Shown here: in pieces, positions 1 to 10,295 of the stretch
How the letters are laid out: each line of letters begins with the position of its first letter
Position numbering within the stretch: the first letter of the stretch is position 1
Source: Ectocarpus siliculosus
Lineage: Eukaryota; Sar; Phaeophyceae; Ectocarpales; Ectocarpaceae
DNA: 64,000 nt
NCBI GenBank assembly: GCA_000310025.1
Contig: FN649749.1
Coordinates: forward strand, 951,859 to 1,015,858
Direction: 5' to 3'
Program-made: the position numbers and the translations under genes
Notes under the pieces: model-generated
Seen by the model: the letters and a program-made list of their open reading frames with translations, nothing else
Told to the model about the DNA's origin: nothing
Databases searched by the model: none

Positions 1-24
1 GGGGGGGGGGGGGGGGGGGGGGGG
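1..24. repeat. Poly-G tract at the window edge
   Basis: The window opens with 24 consecutive G residues. This could be a genuine homopolymer or an assembly artefact next to a gap; the sequence alone cannot tell. The unique-looking sequence that follows shows no gene up to about 970 apart from a dispersed repeat copy near 364-445. Confidence 0.9.
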
Positions 25-363
25 AGGGGTAGACTGGGCAACAGGTTCCTGCACAGGATCCCAGAACCACAAGAAAGAACCTCTGCTTTATAATAATAGC
101 TACGTGTGATGGCTACAGCAGTAAGCGCCCGCACTTAGGAGGATGGAAGTCGAGACCACGACGGTTCATCAAAGTCGCAGACACATGCGCATATACTAAG
201 AGCCTGAACCCGACCCCATCCTAAAAATTAGGCAGTAAAGCTGACGCTAAAGAACGGAGGAGACAAGATCCGCAGGGTTGCCAAAAATAGGCGGTTTTCA
301 AAGTGGCTCAAAATGGTGCTGTTGTTACCTGCTTCCTCCTGTGCCCCCCCCCCACTTTTCTCT

Positions 364-445
364 TAGGTGTGCGAATGTGCGTTTCTTTAGTTATCATCGA
401 CCGCGCTAGCCGGCTGGCCAATGAAAATGCGCCAGTGTTGGAACG
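364..445 (-). mobile_element. SINE-like dispersed repeat with tRNA-like D-arm (copy 1)
   Basis: On the plus strand this reads as a GT-rich lead followed by ATCGACCGCGCTAGCCGG, CTGGCCAATGAAAA and GCGCCAGT. Related copies lie at 53019-53092, 54106-54225, 54299-54385 and 62822-62885. Read on the minus strand the core is TGGCCAGCCGGTTAGCGCGG, which resembles the D-arm and A box of a tRNA. I found no convincing B box, so the tRNA origin is inference; the repetition itself is visible in the sequence. Confidence 0.6.
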
Positions 446-969
446 GGGAAAAAAGGCAATCACGCTTTCTAGTCATCGGGCTTCCCCGCATGTTGATGCT
501 CCTTTCATCCTTCAAAAGAACAACCGACCGAGATACGGTATGTACAGTACGTTAACCAACACCCTACGCCGTACGCTATACATACAGATTGCATGAGGTG
601 CAATGAAAGTGAGCGGGGACTTCGTGGTTTTCGAGGTGACGTCATCGAGCTCGTTCCTACTAAGGTTCAGACTCATCACCGACAATTTCCCGAACTGAGA
701 GGATTAGGCATCATGAGTCGAGCGGAGAACAAGAATCTCGAACTCGGGTAGTCTTTCGGTGTGTGCTTTTCTTAGTACGAAGAAGGAATTTTCTAAAAAA
801 GAAAGACTCGGGGTTCCGAGATGCCGATACAGATGGAGATGAGTGTTAGTGTTTCAGCAGTAATACATCATTGGAACGTACTCCGGGCGACATCTCCGAG
901 CGGTGCTGGAAATGGGGTTGATGTTTGGCTTGCAACATGTTTCTGGACTCTTTTCTGCTTGTGTCTCAC

Positions 970-1320
970 CTGCGCAACAACAGAGAGACCGAAGCCTGAC
1001 CCCCCACCTCTTCCTCCCTCTGCCAGCCGCAGGGAACTCATGTCCAGGTCATCCGCCCCGCCGCCATCACCGCTGCCGGCGACATTGGACCCTAGAGTCA
1101 TCCCGCCGAAACGGTCCATCGCGTCGTCTAAAGCTTGATTGCCGCATCCGCTGCTTCCACCCCAGCCCCCCACGCCAGCAGGCTGCTCGGCCACTAGCCA
1201 GCCTCGACGCTGCTGCTCTCCGGGAGGTGGTTTGGGGCCCGTTCCTGCTGCTTGCTGATGATGATGATGGTGATGGAAACCACCATCATCGTTTGCCCAG
1301 CGCGAATTCTGATGATTCAT
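970..1320 (-). CDS. Hypothetical protein, glycine- and histidine-rich N-terminal exon (partial)
   Basis: A 351-nt open stretch starts at an ATG (1320-1318) and ends in frame at a good donor, CAG|GTGAGACAC, after 970, giving 117 residues in whole codons. The protein has a run of six histidines near residue 20, then Gln/Pro/Gly-rich sequence, an acidic patch with ALDDAMDRF and a Gly-rich tail. I recognise no domain. The codon pattern and the clean donor argue for a real exon; the low complexity argues for caution. The plus-strand reading of this DNA is also open (903-1490) but has no comparable splice structure. The following exon would lie between 1 and 960 or beyond the window, and I could not identify it. 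Confidence 0.4.
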
Positions 1321-3440
1321 TCTCCTTTGGCGCGGAGTTTTTTGGTGCCGAACACGCACGCAGCCCTTTCGGTAGTAGTGCAGGTTGCACCAAGCAAGTT
1401 CAGTCTCTGTTCAAGAAGCTGTGTGGACGGCGACGTACGCGTAGGGGGGGGGGGGGGCGGGTAAACGGTAACGCCGCGTCTGAGTGTTGATGAGGGGAGA
1501 GAGAAAGTTGAAGAAGAGCGGACCCTGCACGCGCCGCCTTATTTTTCAAAACAAGCCGCTGTAAATGTCGAGTGCCAACAGCAAATAGCAGTCACCACGG
1601 TAAATCTCCGGCTTTGTTTCGCCGTTCCTCCTTTGCGATACCTCGAATAACTCTCGCTGCTCCGGGTACTTGGTGTTGCAGCTCACGCTTGCAGTGTGCG
1701 TGGTGGACGTGCTCGGCGTGACGGGGAAGGGGCCACCCAAAAAGTACACAATTCCATCCCCGCATACCTACCCGGTGCATACATTCCACGTGACCCCCCG
1801 TCCCATATTTCGGTCTACGTCGAGCTCGTCTCTTTCTCTCGTTTCTACTGTACCTCTTTCTTTCATTCTCGGGCGTATCCTCGAAACTTCATCTCGTTGG
1901 AAGAGAGGAGCTATATATTGTGCATCATTCACTGCAACGCTCCTTTGGTTGTATATGTTGTCACGAATACAAAAAAAGTCAGACCTCTCGGGCGACGGGT
2001 AAATAAAGTCAAATCATTTTCTAGATCTATCTTCCGTGTGATTCAAGGATTCACCAACGACCAACTATAACTTGCTGTGGCTCGATTCTTTTTTAATACC
2101 TCCTGAACAATTAATGTTTTTGATGTTCCAGGTGTGTGCCTTCATCATCAAGTTTCTTATAACCGTTTTTCCTACAACGAAACTGCCGACTTTCGGCCAT
2201 CCATTCCAAGGCACTCACTTGTCCCAGGTATAGTATATGTTCTACTATAACTAACTATAATATACGTATGGTAGTGGGCATATTTATGGTAGTAAGCATA
2301 TACCTAGTTCTTGCTCCTATAATACCGAAGAGCTCTGACTCGGAGTCACACGGAAGATTTCCTTCTGCGGATACCTATAGTTCAGCCATCCTACTCACGA
2401 ACACGATCGAGTTCTCAACTACTACTACTACTACGGCATGCAAACTATCTATGCCATACGGGATATATATGAAACCTAGAGAAAACAGGCCTTCCGGAAC
2501 TCCCAACCTATTATCTGGCATACAGTAGCCGAGGTTGCCAATTGGATCACCCGGACGACCTGCCCATATCACGAGTGTGGGAATAGTCCCTCTTGAGAAT
2601 TTGGGCTTGGTTTAGAATAACTCCGCAAAACATATATATATATGTGGAATCACGTGATCCGACGCACTCTTTTTTCCATGTGTATAACCTACATACCGTA
2701 CTGTTGTAGTATTATGTGCCGGTCCGTGGAACAACACCGAATATATATATTTTGACATACTGCTGTACTGTAGACGCTGTTAATGTCAACCAGGGTCCCT
2801 GGTGGGCGCCATGTGTGCACGAAAGTTCACAGGCAAGGTACCTTGTGCCGATACTGTAGAAGGACAAATGGGTGGGGGAGGGGTCTCTACGCGTGTGACG
2901 CGGGAAACAACCAACATGATCTCAAGAGAAAAAATCGTAACAGCACGTGGCACAACACTAAAGGAGACTTTCCAAGATACCATCGCGTCAAGCACACAAA
3001 CCCTTAGAGGTGCACACAAACCATTTGAGGTATTTCTGAAAACGCAATGGCATCCTTGGAGAAAGACGCCTTAACTCGGCAATCAATCGTAGAATCCTCC
3101 GGGGTGGGTTCCTATCACAGACCACATTGACGAATATAACGTTTAACGAGGGAATGATTTCTTGACGACGTCGGTCTCGCCAGCCGACTGGATGATGGCA
3201 TATCATATTCGATACTGCTAAACGAATAGACCACTCAGCCAGAAGGCTCAACCACTACCCCATTCAGTCAGGTGAGTGGTCTAATGGTTTAGCGTTCCTT
3301 TATCGAATACATCAACCACTACAGGAAGAACGAATTTCTCCGAAGAGGACAACAGGCCTGTTCGGATACCTTGCAAGCACGACAATACGAGGGGTGAGTG
3401 TCATAGGACAGCAACACTCTCCCAGCCGTGGTGTGTAGAG
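1321..3440. other. Gene-free stretch
   Basis: No open frame here shows coding character on either strand. It holds a G-run near 1445-1458, AT-rich patches with short TA repeats near 2630-2645 and 2740-2750, and near 3262-3300 a short tRNA-like word (TGGTCTAATGGTTTAGCG) that resembles the core of the repeat at 33665-33830. The 5' part could contain the promoter of the minus-strand exon at 970-1320. Confidence 0.5.
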
Positions 3441-3860
3441 CTACCGCACGTTTTCCAACAGCAGCAAGTACGCCTCAGACTCCGCGTCCGCCTCCTCGTT
3501 GGCCTCTTCGCACCGCCGGAACAACCTTTCCAGCTTTTTGTCGAAAACCGACGCCCGAAACTCGTGCATGCCTCCACCGGGTGTCCTGGTGTCTGTGGTC
3601 CAAGCTCGCTGTGCCTCGAGATCCCTGCCGATCTCGCCAAGCTTCGACAACACGGCCTCCACGCCCCGTCTGTTGGCCTTGCTGGCACGGCTTTCGAAAG
3701 TAGACCTTTGCTGCTGCTTGGCGCTCTTGGTCGCGCTGGGGTTCTTGTTTGCAGCGACGGTGGGCGAATCACGGGTGTTGTCGGTGGTTCTGTTGGTGCG
3801 GCCCTGCGCCCCCTCGTGCCCTCCGGCGTCGCCGCTCGCTTTGACTGTTGACTTCGTCAT
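3441..3860 (-). CDS. Hypothetical protein with C-terminal helical segment
   Basis: A 420-nt frame runs from an ATG (3860-3858) to a TAG at 3443-3441, giving 139 residues. The first 55 residues are polar and disordered-looking, rich in Thr, Ser, Asn and Lys. The last 80 look helical and charged, with VEAVLSKLGEIGRDLEAQ near the middle and a run of Glu, Ala and Arg before LLLLENVR at the end. The stop codon overlaps a possible donor, AAC|GTGCGG, so the frame may instead splice on to an exon further left. I recognise no family. Reasons to believe it: sustained compositional bias typical of coding DNA, and an amphipathic C-terminal pattern. Confidence 0.45.
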   Translation of the reverse strand: MTKSTVKASGDAGGHEGAQGRTNRTTDNTRDSPTVAANKNPSATKSAKQQQRSTFESRASKANRRGVEAVLSKLGEIGRDLEAQRAWTTDTRTPGGGMHEFRASVFDKKLERLFRRCEEANEEADAESEAYLLLLENVR

Positions 3861-5003
3861 CGATCCTGGCTGCTGTTTGTTATCCCCACCACCGCCGCCA
3901 GTCTTCAGTAGCCGGTGTAGTCGACCTATGCGCTTCTGTGGCGAATTTGTGTTGCGACCAAGGACGTACAAAGCCGGGTGCGTGCAAGATGGTGCTTGTC
4001 AGAAGAGTATCGGGACGCTATGACAGAGAGGCGGTCTCGTGGCGGGGCAACACTAAGGACAGCCGAGAGTAGGGGTCACTGTCTGGTTTGGAGGGCGGGC
4101 GGTAGAAATATCTAACGTCGAAACCATATTTGGATGGACCACGAAACCTCGTGGAAACTAGTGTCTACACGGTGGTCAATGCACGCTATCTTTATGCAAC
4201 TTTGCAATCATCCTGCGCCACACCACGACCACATCCTAAACAGGTACAGTACCTGTATCCTAGCCCCTGCGGCTTCGCAGAAAGTGTGCAGGCTCCTTCT
4301 CGACTGGTCGTAATCGCAGTGGCCGCACGGGAGACGTATCGTGCACTGCAGTTGGCCGCACACAGCGGGGAGCGTTCGTAGAAGTTGTGCCGCAAGATGC
4401 GTGGCGCACGGGGGGGGGCGGTGCGGACGACCGTCGACGTGTGTTCGGTATATTGCAGCTTGATTTTAAAGATGGCTAAAAGAAGGTTACAGCAGCCGAA
4501 ATAAACTGCCGTGGTCGAGATTTTGTGCTTTGCAGCGTATTTTCTTGTCGCTTGGGAGCCGGGAGAACTGGGGGGGGTATAGCGCAAGACGGTGATTTTT
4601 CATCTCTTTGGGGATCACGACTGTGCCTGTCTATGGCAAAGCTCCCTCAACAATTGTCGAGTCCGAATGGAGCGTGCCGCGAAAGGGCTCGCACCGAAAC
4701 CATACAACTGTAGCTCCCTCTGGCCCACACCCACAGCGGAGGGTGGGACAATCGACAAGTATAGCCTGACCGAACGGGTCCAAGCGTCGGCAGGCCACAG
4801 TGAAAAAATCTCCCAAGGCGGTAGCGTGCTACAAGCAAGTGTGCGAAAGTTGTTGCCAACTACTGTAGTATACACGGCAGACGCTAACGTGCAACCTGCA
4901 ACAGACGAGGGTAGCCACTGCCGTATCCAAGAACGGAGATAGGGAGTGATTAGTGTAGTCCACACAAAACGCACGGCAACCGCCGAGACCGAAAATCCCT
5001 CAC
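3861..5003. other. No supported gene
   Basis: Several open frames overlap on both strands but none shows domain motifs or convincing splice borders. A downstream exon of the zinc-finger-like gene at 5004-5237 is expected somewhere here, because that exon ends in a donor at 5004, but I could not place it. Confidence 0.4.
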
Positions 5004-5237
5004 CTGGGGGCACCTCGGCTTCGGAACCTCTACGACGTGCGCATCCAGAGGGTGATGGTTGCTGCAGCGCCCCCGCTCGTTGAAGGAACGACACGCCCCT
5101 CGCATTACGAAATCCTGGCAGTCCACGAAATCCTTCTCCCCATCGCCCTTCCCCCCCTTCCCTTCCTGTGTCGACTCCTGTGGCCCCCGTCGTTGGGGAA
5201 GCTCCATCCTTCTCCGCATGCCCCGGCTCGCCAGCTC
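5004..5237 (-). CDS. Internal exon encoding a CCCH-like Cys/His cluster (partial gene)
   Basis: The exon is bounded by acceptor TTGTCCAG at its start and donor CAG|GTGAGGG at its end, with both borders in phase 0, and encodes 78 residues. The first half is basic with an acidic/glycine linker. The second half has Cys-x8-Cys-x8-Cys-x3-His spacing within DCQDFVMRGAC and RGRCSNHHP. This resembles CCCH zinc fingers of RNA-binding proteins, but the second gap is longer than the usual 4-6 residues, so membership is inferred. Flanking exons were not found. It could belong to a gene beginning near 5.6 kb. It lies on the same strand as the ATPase gene to the right and could in principle be one of its 3' exons, though nothing links them. 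Confidence 0.5.
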
Positions 5238-6111
5238 CTGGACAACAGCGGTGGCGGTACAGCGCTCAAGTTGGGGCTTTGGTATCGATGTTACTACGCG
5301 TGGACGTGCAGAAAGGGAGAGCGATATGTTGCGCCCGCTGAAGCAAGACAAGATATTGTGGTGTGGTGTAGTCAATGGGAAGAGCTCAATTCACTAGAAC
5401 CACCTCCGTCACGGTATGTGGCCCAACAAAAAGGTCAAGAAACAAGGCTCTAGAAGATATGTTGTTTGCCTCGTCGACGCGAACAACGTCTCTTGCCCCA
5501 CCATGCGGTGGAAAGAGATCACGGTTCGTCGCATCGCCAACGTTGCAGGGAGAGGGACGTTTTTGACTTCCGACTACGGGGGGGTGAGGAAGAGCACGGC
5601 GGGAATAGAATCGGAAATCTCTCCGAAATATCTTCAAACTGGTGCTTTTGTTGGCCCCGACTCGTCTTCAGAATCAATCTACCTTGGGAATTCACCGGCT
5701 GAGACATGTGATCGAGAGAGAGGCACTACGATTATTCAAATGAAAAACTGGACGGTTTTTCATCAGGGTTAGCACGTATCGAAAAAGCATGATATGTAGG
5801 AGGAGAGTGCTCGGGATATATATGTACGTGACCTGTTTCAAGGCAACGGAGTGCACCGTCTTGAAAGTTTACCATGCGTTGAAAACGTGCATGGCTGGAT
5901 TTCGGACGTGATAGAGGGCAAGGTGGGATGTGCAAACAACAACCACACCGGCAACAGTGGACAGCTCGCGACATAAACCAGGACACCATCAGCACAAGAA
6001 GAAGAGGCAGCACAACTACTTCGCTGCGACAGCAGCAGCAACGAGAGCGTCAACAACAACTGCCACCGAAACTCCACAAGAACTACTACGATAGCAACCA
6101 CAACCCCACAC
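5238..6111. other. No supported gene
   Basis: This stretch separates the Cys/His exon from the last exon I can place in the ATPase gene. Open frames on both strands overlap without motifs. A 5' exon of the Cys/His gene or a 3' exon of the ATPase gene may be hidden here. A CAA/CAG-rich tract near 6020-6070 is low-complexity. Confidence 0.4.
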
Positions 6112-9100
6112 CTGTTCAGAAATATGTTGGCAAGGCGGGCGGAGGGTGCACGCCTGGCACACGCCGAGCGGCTCGAGGGAGTCGGACGCTTTCACGTGGT
6201 GAGACATCTCCTCTCGCGCCGCCAGCGTCTTAGGGGCGATGGCCTTGAGAGCGTTTTCCTCGCTCAAGAACTCCCTCTCGCAGAACACCTGTGGTGCACG
6301 GAAACATGTTCAGCACCGTTTCGCAGACCACGCATAGTTTCTTTGATGGTACGTGCTTCCGGTAACCGTGGCTTTGTTTGTAGTGGCTCGTGCTCGTACC
6401 ACATGTGGGTGTCCTCTGCGTTTCTGGTGACTGCCAATTTCAAGTGACAACTGTCGCGTGCCTAGTGTTGCGCCAAGCTTGTTGGAATCCGCCTGGATTG
6501 CGCAGGATCGCGGTCTAGCAGTGGGCGTTACCGAGCCACAGCTTACGGTAAGAGGCCGAGAGATGGCACCGCCCCCCGTTTCAAAGCTTGAAAGGCTCTA
6601 CAACCACGGGGGTGCGGAAAGAAGCCGATACGCCTTACGGAAAGCCCTCGACGCGATGTTTCCAACACCAGCGTTTTCTGTGTTGGCACAAGCTTGGCTG
6701 CGGAGCAATCGAGCTTTGCACTGTGGTCTAGGGGGGGTGCCATCTCTCTGCCTCTTGCGGTACCTTGTTGGCCGCCGCGATGCACTGCTGGAGGTCCGGC
6801 CAGTACGCCCGGAAGATGACCTTCACCGCTAACAGCTCGAAACCTACGTTCTCTCGCTCCAGAATTCTGCCGGTGGAAAAACAACGTTGTCGTGAGGCGC
6901 AAAGTGATGCGGTATGATACGACAACGAGGAGATCATCGTGCTGGGCAAGCGGGGTGTCGCAAGCACGTTGCGATGCCGAACCTCCGAGTTTGTGTCTCT
7001 CGGCACACGTGGCAGTCTCTGTGCATGGCACCACTTGGATATTGGTGCTCCCCTTTGATAGGGATTTGCTGTGCTACTGTACAGTGTTTTCAATCGAACC
7101 CTATCGCCTTCTCCCAAGGAATTGTCTTTCAGCGTGTGGCAACGATACGAGGACTGACGTCTGCCAGCCCTCCAAGCCCGCCAGCCTGCGATTGGGGCCG
7201 ACATGTGGAACCTTGTCGGTCATTTTGTTCGCATTTCGAGACGCTACCGAGCACGTTCTGGTTCCCAGCCAAGGCAGCGATTGAATCAAGTACATATTGT
7301 TGAACAAATTACCAGGCGTCTTGACATCGGGGACCCATTCTTCTTGCCCAAACCTGAATCCCGAACAAAGCGCCCGGGTGATTCCGCCCATCTGCTCCGA
7401 TTCGAATCTTGGGGATGATTTTTATACATCGAGTTCTCACCTCAAAAGTATTTTTACCCCGTCGATCTCTTCCACCATCTCAACCTGGGGCCGAAAGGGG
7501 TGGCGTGGGCACATGGGGCACACTTGAAGTAGTCCAAAAATGTGCTTTGGACGATAGTGACGTCGTGCCCCATAGACCAGCGCCCCCGCAGTGAGAAACA
7601 TCGTCACTTTGTCTCGAAAAAACCACTTTCGCGAGATACGAAAACTCAGCAACAATGCTATGGGCGAGGGGATCTCCTAGCCCCAACGTCCAATCACTAT
7701 CGAGATTCAGGTCTGTTCTCCCTGCCTGCAAGGAGAACGTTCTCCAAGTCTTCGAATTTTTCACGTACGGCAGTGCTTGCCGATGGCTCGTCATCCATTG
7801 AACCTAGGTCCACACCTTGAAGGGCTTCACGCACTTCCGAAACGACGCGGTCAGCTTGGATGCGTCTCTCGTCGTCAGAATCATCCGTAAGCCTGCACTC
7901 GACCCTCCTCCTCCTCCTCCTCCTCCTCCTCCTCCTCCTCCCCCGCCGCCACCCCCACTGCCAGTGTCACCACCACCACTACTAGTGATATTCCCTCCCA
8001 TCTGGCTCGAAACATTCCCCAAAGTAGCTGCTTCTATCGCGGTCATCAGGGCCGACTGCGATTTGGAGGGCACGCTGCGAGGTTGATGCGGGAGAGTTTG
8101 TAGTGGCAGAGTACGTGTTGGTAGGGAGTTGGGCAGATCTTCTCGAGGTGGAGATTGATCCGGACTGCAACGCTGTCTTCTAGGTATGATCTAGTGTGCC
8201 CACACCACACGAGTGGGACGTCGCACTCAGAATATAAAGACTTTGTCGTGCACCTTCCATTTTACAGCCGGAGGGCATGTGTTGAATGAACACTTGACTT
8301 TTTTCTGTCTCATTTGAAAGGCACAACACCCTGCCAAACACTTGACCTGCGTCTGTATCATTGGAAAAGGACAACTCCCTTCCGCAATCGTGCCATTCTC
8401 GCCCTTCGACCTCATCGACGTGGCTCCTACAAGACGTCGCAACCAGAGTTGCGAACCACTCAGTAAGACCTCGACCTTTAGACAACGGGCGTCATATATC
8501 GAAGGAGCATGTGACATATCGAACGCCTGGACCTCGCCCGCGCCTCGGGCAACGATCGAACCCAAATACCTGTTCGTTCCACCCTCCTCACCTTTCCATC
8601 CCGTCGACCACGATGAAACGAGGGACAATTTCCGAGAGGCGGTCCTTCTTAGCAGAGAAGAACCGTCGGAGACGACTCGCCAGCTTCTTAGGGGAACCCG
8701 CTAGCTCCTGGGCAGAAAGCACCACGCGGGACGCATACGACACCGATCTGCAGGAACTTCTCAGTCGGGTGATGCATCACACCATTGTTGCAGACAAGAG
8801 CATGTGCGGCGGACAAAAACCGTTTGGTGCATCGAAGCGAATAGCTTCTTGGAAACTAAGTCGGGTACAGTACGACATAAAAGGGTCATAGGTGGACTAT
8901 AGAAAAGACTCTGCTCGAACGCTCTCGTCGCATTCCCTTATGGAGAAAAAGGAATGCGACGTGGCCTACCACGCCAACTTGTGCGAAAGGAATCAGAATC
9001 GATCTTTGTCAAGTACCTGTCGGTTGACGTTGAGGACCCGCGTGCGATACAGGCGAGCGAAAGCTTGCGGGGTGGAAGTGAATCGTTCCAGAAACTCGGA

Positions 9101-10295
9101 CACAAACACCTGCAAAGACCAACATGATTTTTTCATTGTGTGGGATGAGCGAAGGGCCGGTGGCAAATACAAGTGAAAGGGGATTGCAGGTGACGCTTTG
9201 GCCAGGTTGAGGCTATCCTTGCCAAATATATAGGCGCATTCTCTGTTTGTAATACATATGGTGTCGGCCTTGCATCCTTCGAGTCGTGTGCACTGGAAAG
9301 GATACATCTCATCGTAATCTCAGTTGCCAGGAGCGACCTTTGCAATTTGGAGAAGGGTTGCTTGTTGTGGCAGGTTGGAAACACATCATTTTCGGAAGGG
9401 GACGCGATCCTCCTTGGCATAGTCGTTTCATTAAGGGCTGTCGCGCACCTTGACAAGGGCGCTCTTGCCAGATCCTGCCGGTCCGCGGAGAAGGATGCCC
9501 TCCATCACGAGCTTCTCATCTATGCATCGCTGCAGGAAACCCACCGTCCTACCATGAGGCAGCAGGGGGAAAAGAGATACGGTATGTACCCGTGTTGACA
9601 CGAAAGGGCGGATTGAGAACAATCGGTGGCAGCATTCGCTATCCGAGGTCCAGACTCATGGTTTCGCCAATGCGCGATTCCCCTGTCACTATGCTTTCTG
9701 ACAACACAACTTACTTGCGATTGGTCGTATTCTTGAGACCCAGAAACAGCTTGAGCTCCTCCGGCCTCCCTACAGTCCCTGCCCAGTCAGCCTCGATGTC
9801 CGACGTCTTCGGCAAGCGAGCCTTGCGTACGGTAAACTGATTCCACATCGGGTTAAACACAGACCATATGTTGCGCTCGGTGGAGCTCTGGTACCTGTCA
9901 CGTTCGCCTGATTCTTGAAGTGCTGCTGCATCATTTTCGTTGTCTGCGTCAACATCGGCTGGTGTTGTCTCGGGAACGTGGCCACCATTCGTAGGTACGG
10001 TGGTGGGAGGAGTCGTGATGGCAGCGGGAGTGACAGCGGCGCTCGGACTGACAGCAAAACCAGAAGCAGTAGCGGCAGCAGCAGTATGTTCGACTGCGGA
10101 TGATGACCGTGGTGAGTCCACCACCGCCCCACGATCTCGGGTAGCACCATTGTTGTGGTCACCGGTGGCTTGATGCCCGTCATCGGGATCTGACTCATCG
10201 TGAGGATTGTTTTGGATGGCGGATAGTTCTCGCGATCCGTTCATTGCACACGTGTCATCTGTTGTTGCGGAAATGTCGGTCGCGGTGGTCGCCAT
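6112..10295 (-). CDS. STAND/NB-ARC-like P-loop ATPase, multi-exon, partial model
   Basis: Exons I can support, in order: 10295-9715 (ATG start, 193 codons, Ala/Thr-rich, then NIWSVFNPMWNQF); 9548-9449, with the Walker A motif GPAGSGKSA; 9109-9017; 8747-8592, with a Walker B-like FIVVDGMER; one starting at 8569; 8074-7816, with a polyglycine run and MILTTRD; 7725-7627; 7484-7441. Likely further exons lie near 7390-7310, 6840-6765 (VIFRAYWPDLQQC) and 6290-6112. Phases agree across 10295-9449-9017, across 8747-8569 and across 8074-7441. An exon of length 3n+2 is missing between 9017 and 8747; a 35-nt candidate near 8860-8825 would fit. Walker A, hydrophobic Walker B and LTTRD in this order are the signature of NB-ARC/STAND switch ATPases, which bind and hydrolyse ATP to change conformation. 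I saw no TPR or LRR repeats, so the sensor part is unknown. Confidence 0.6.
6560..6745. mobile_element. MITE-family relic (fragment)
   Basis: Internal words shared with the copies at 15689-15903, 34243-34425 and 43954-44158 are visible: TTTCAAAGCTTGAAAGGCTC, GGAAAGCCCTCGACGCGATG, TTCCAACACCAGCGTTTTC and GCTGCGGAGCAATCGAGC. The terminal inverted repeats are not preserved. It appears to lie in an intron of the ATPase gene. Confidence 0.55.
7900..7945. repeat. (CCT)n microsatellite inside a coding exon
   Basis: A run of about 12 CCT/CTC triplets followed by CCGCCGCC and CCACCCCC lies in the 8074-7816 exon of the ATPase gene. Read on the minus strand in the exon frame it gives a run of about 18 glycines just before the SSAGLRMILTTRD motif. 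The frame stays open across it, so copy-number change would alter linker length without a frameshift. Confidence 0.85.
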
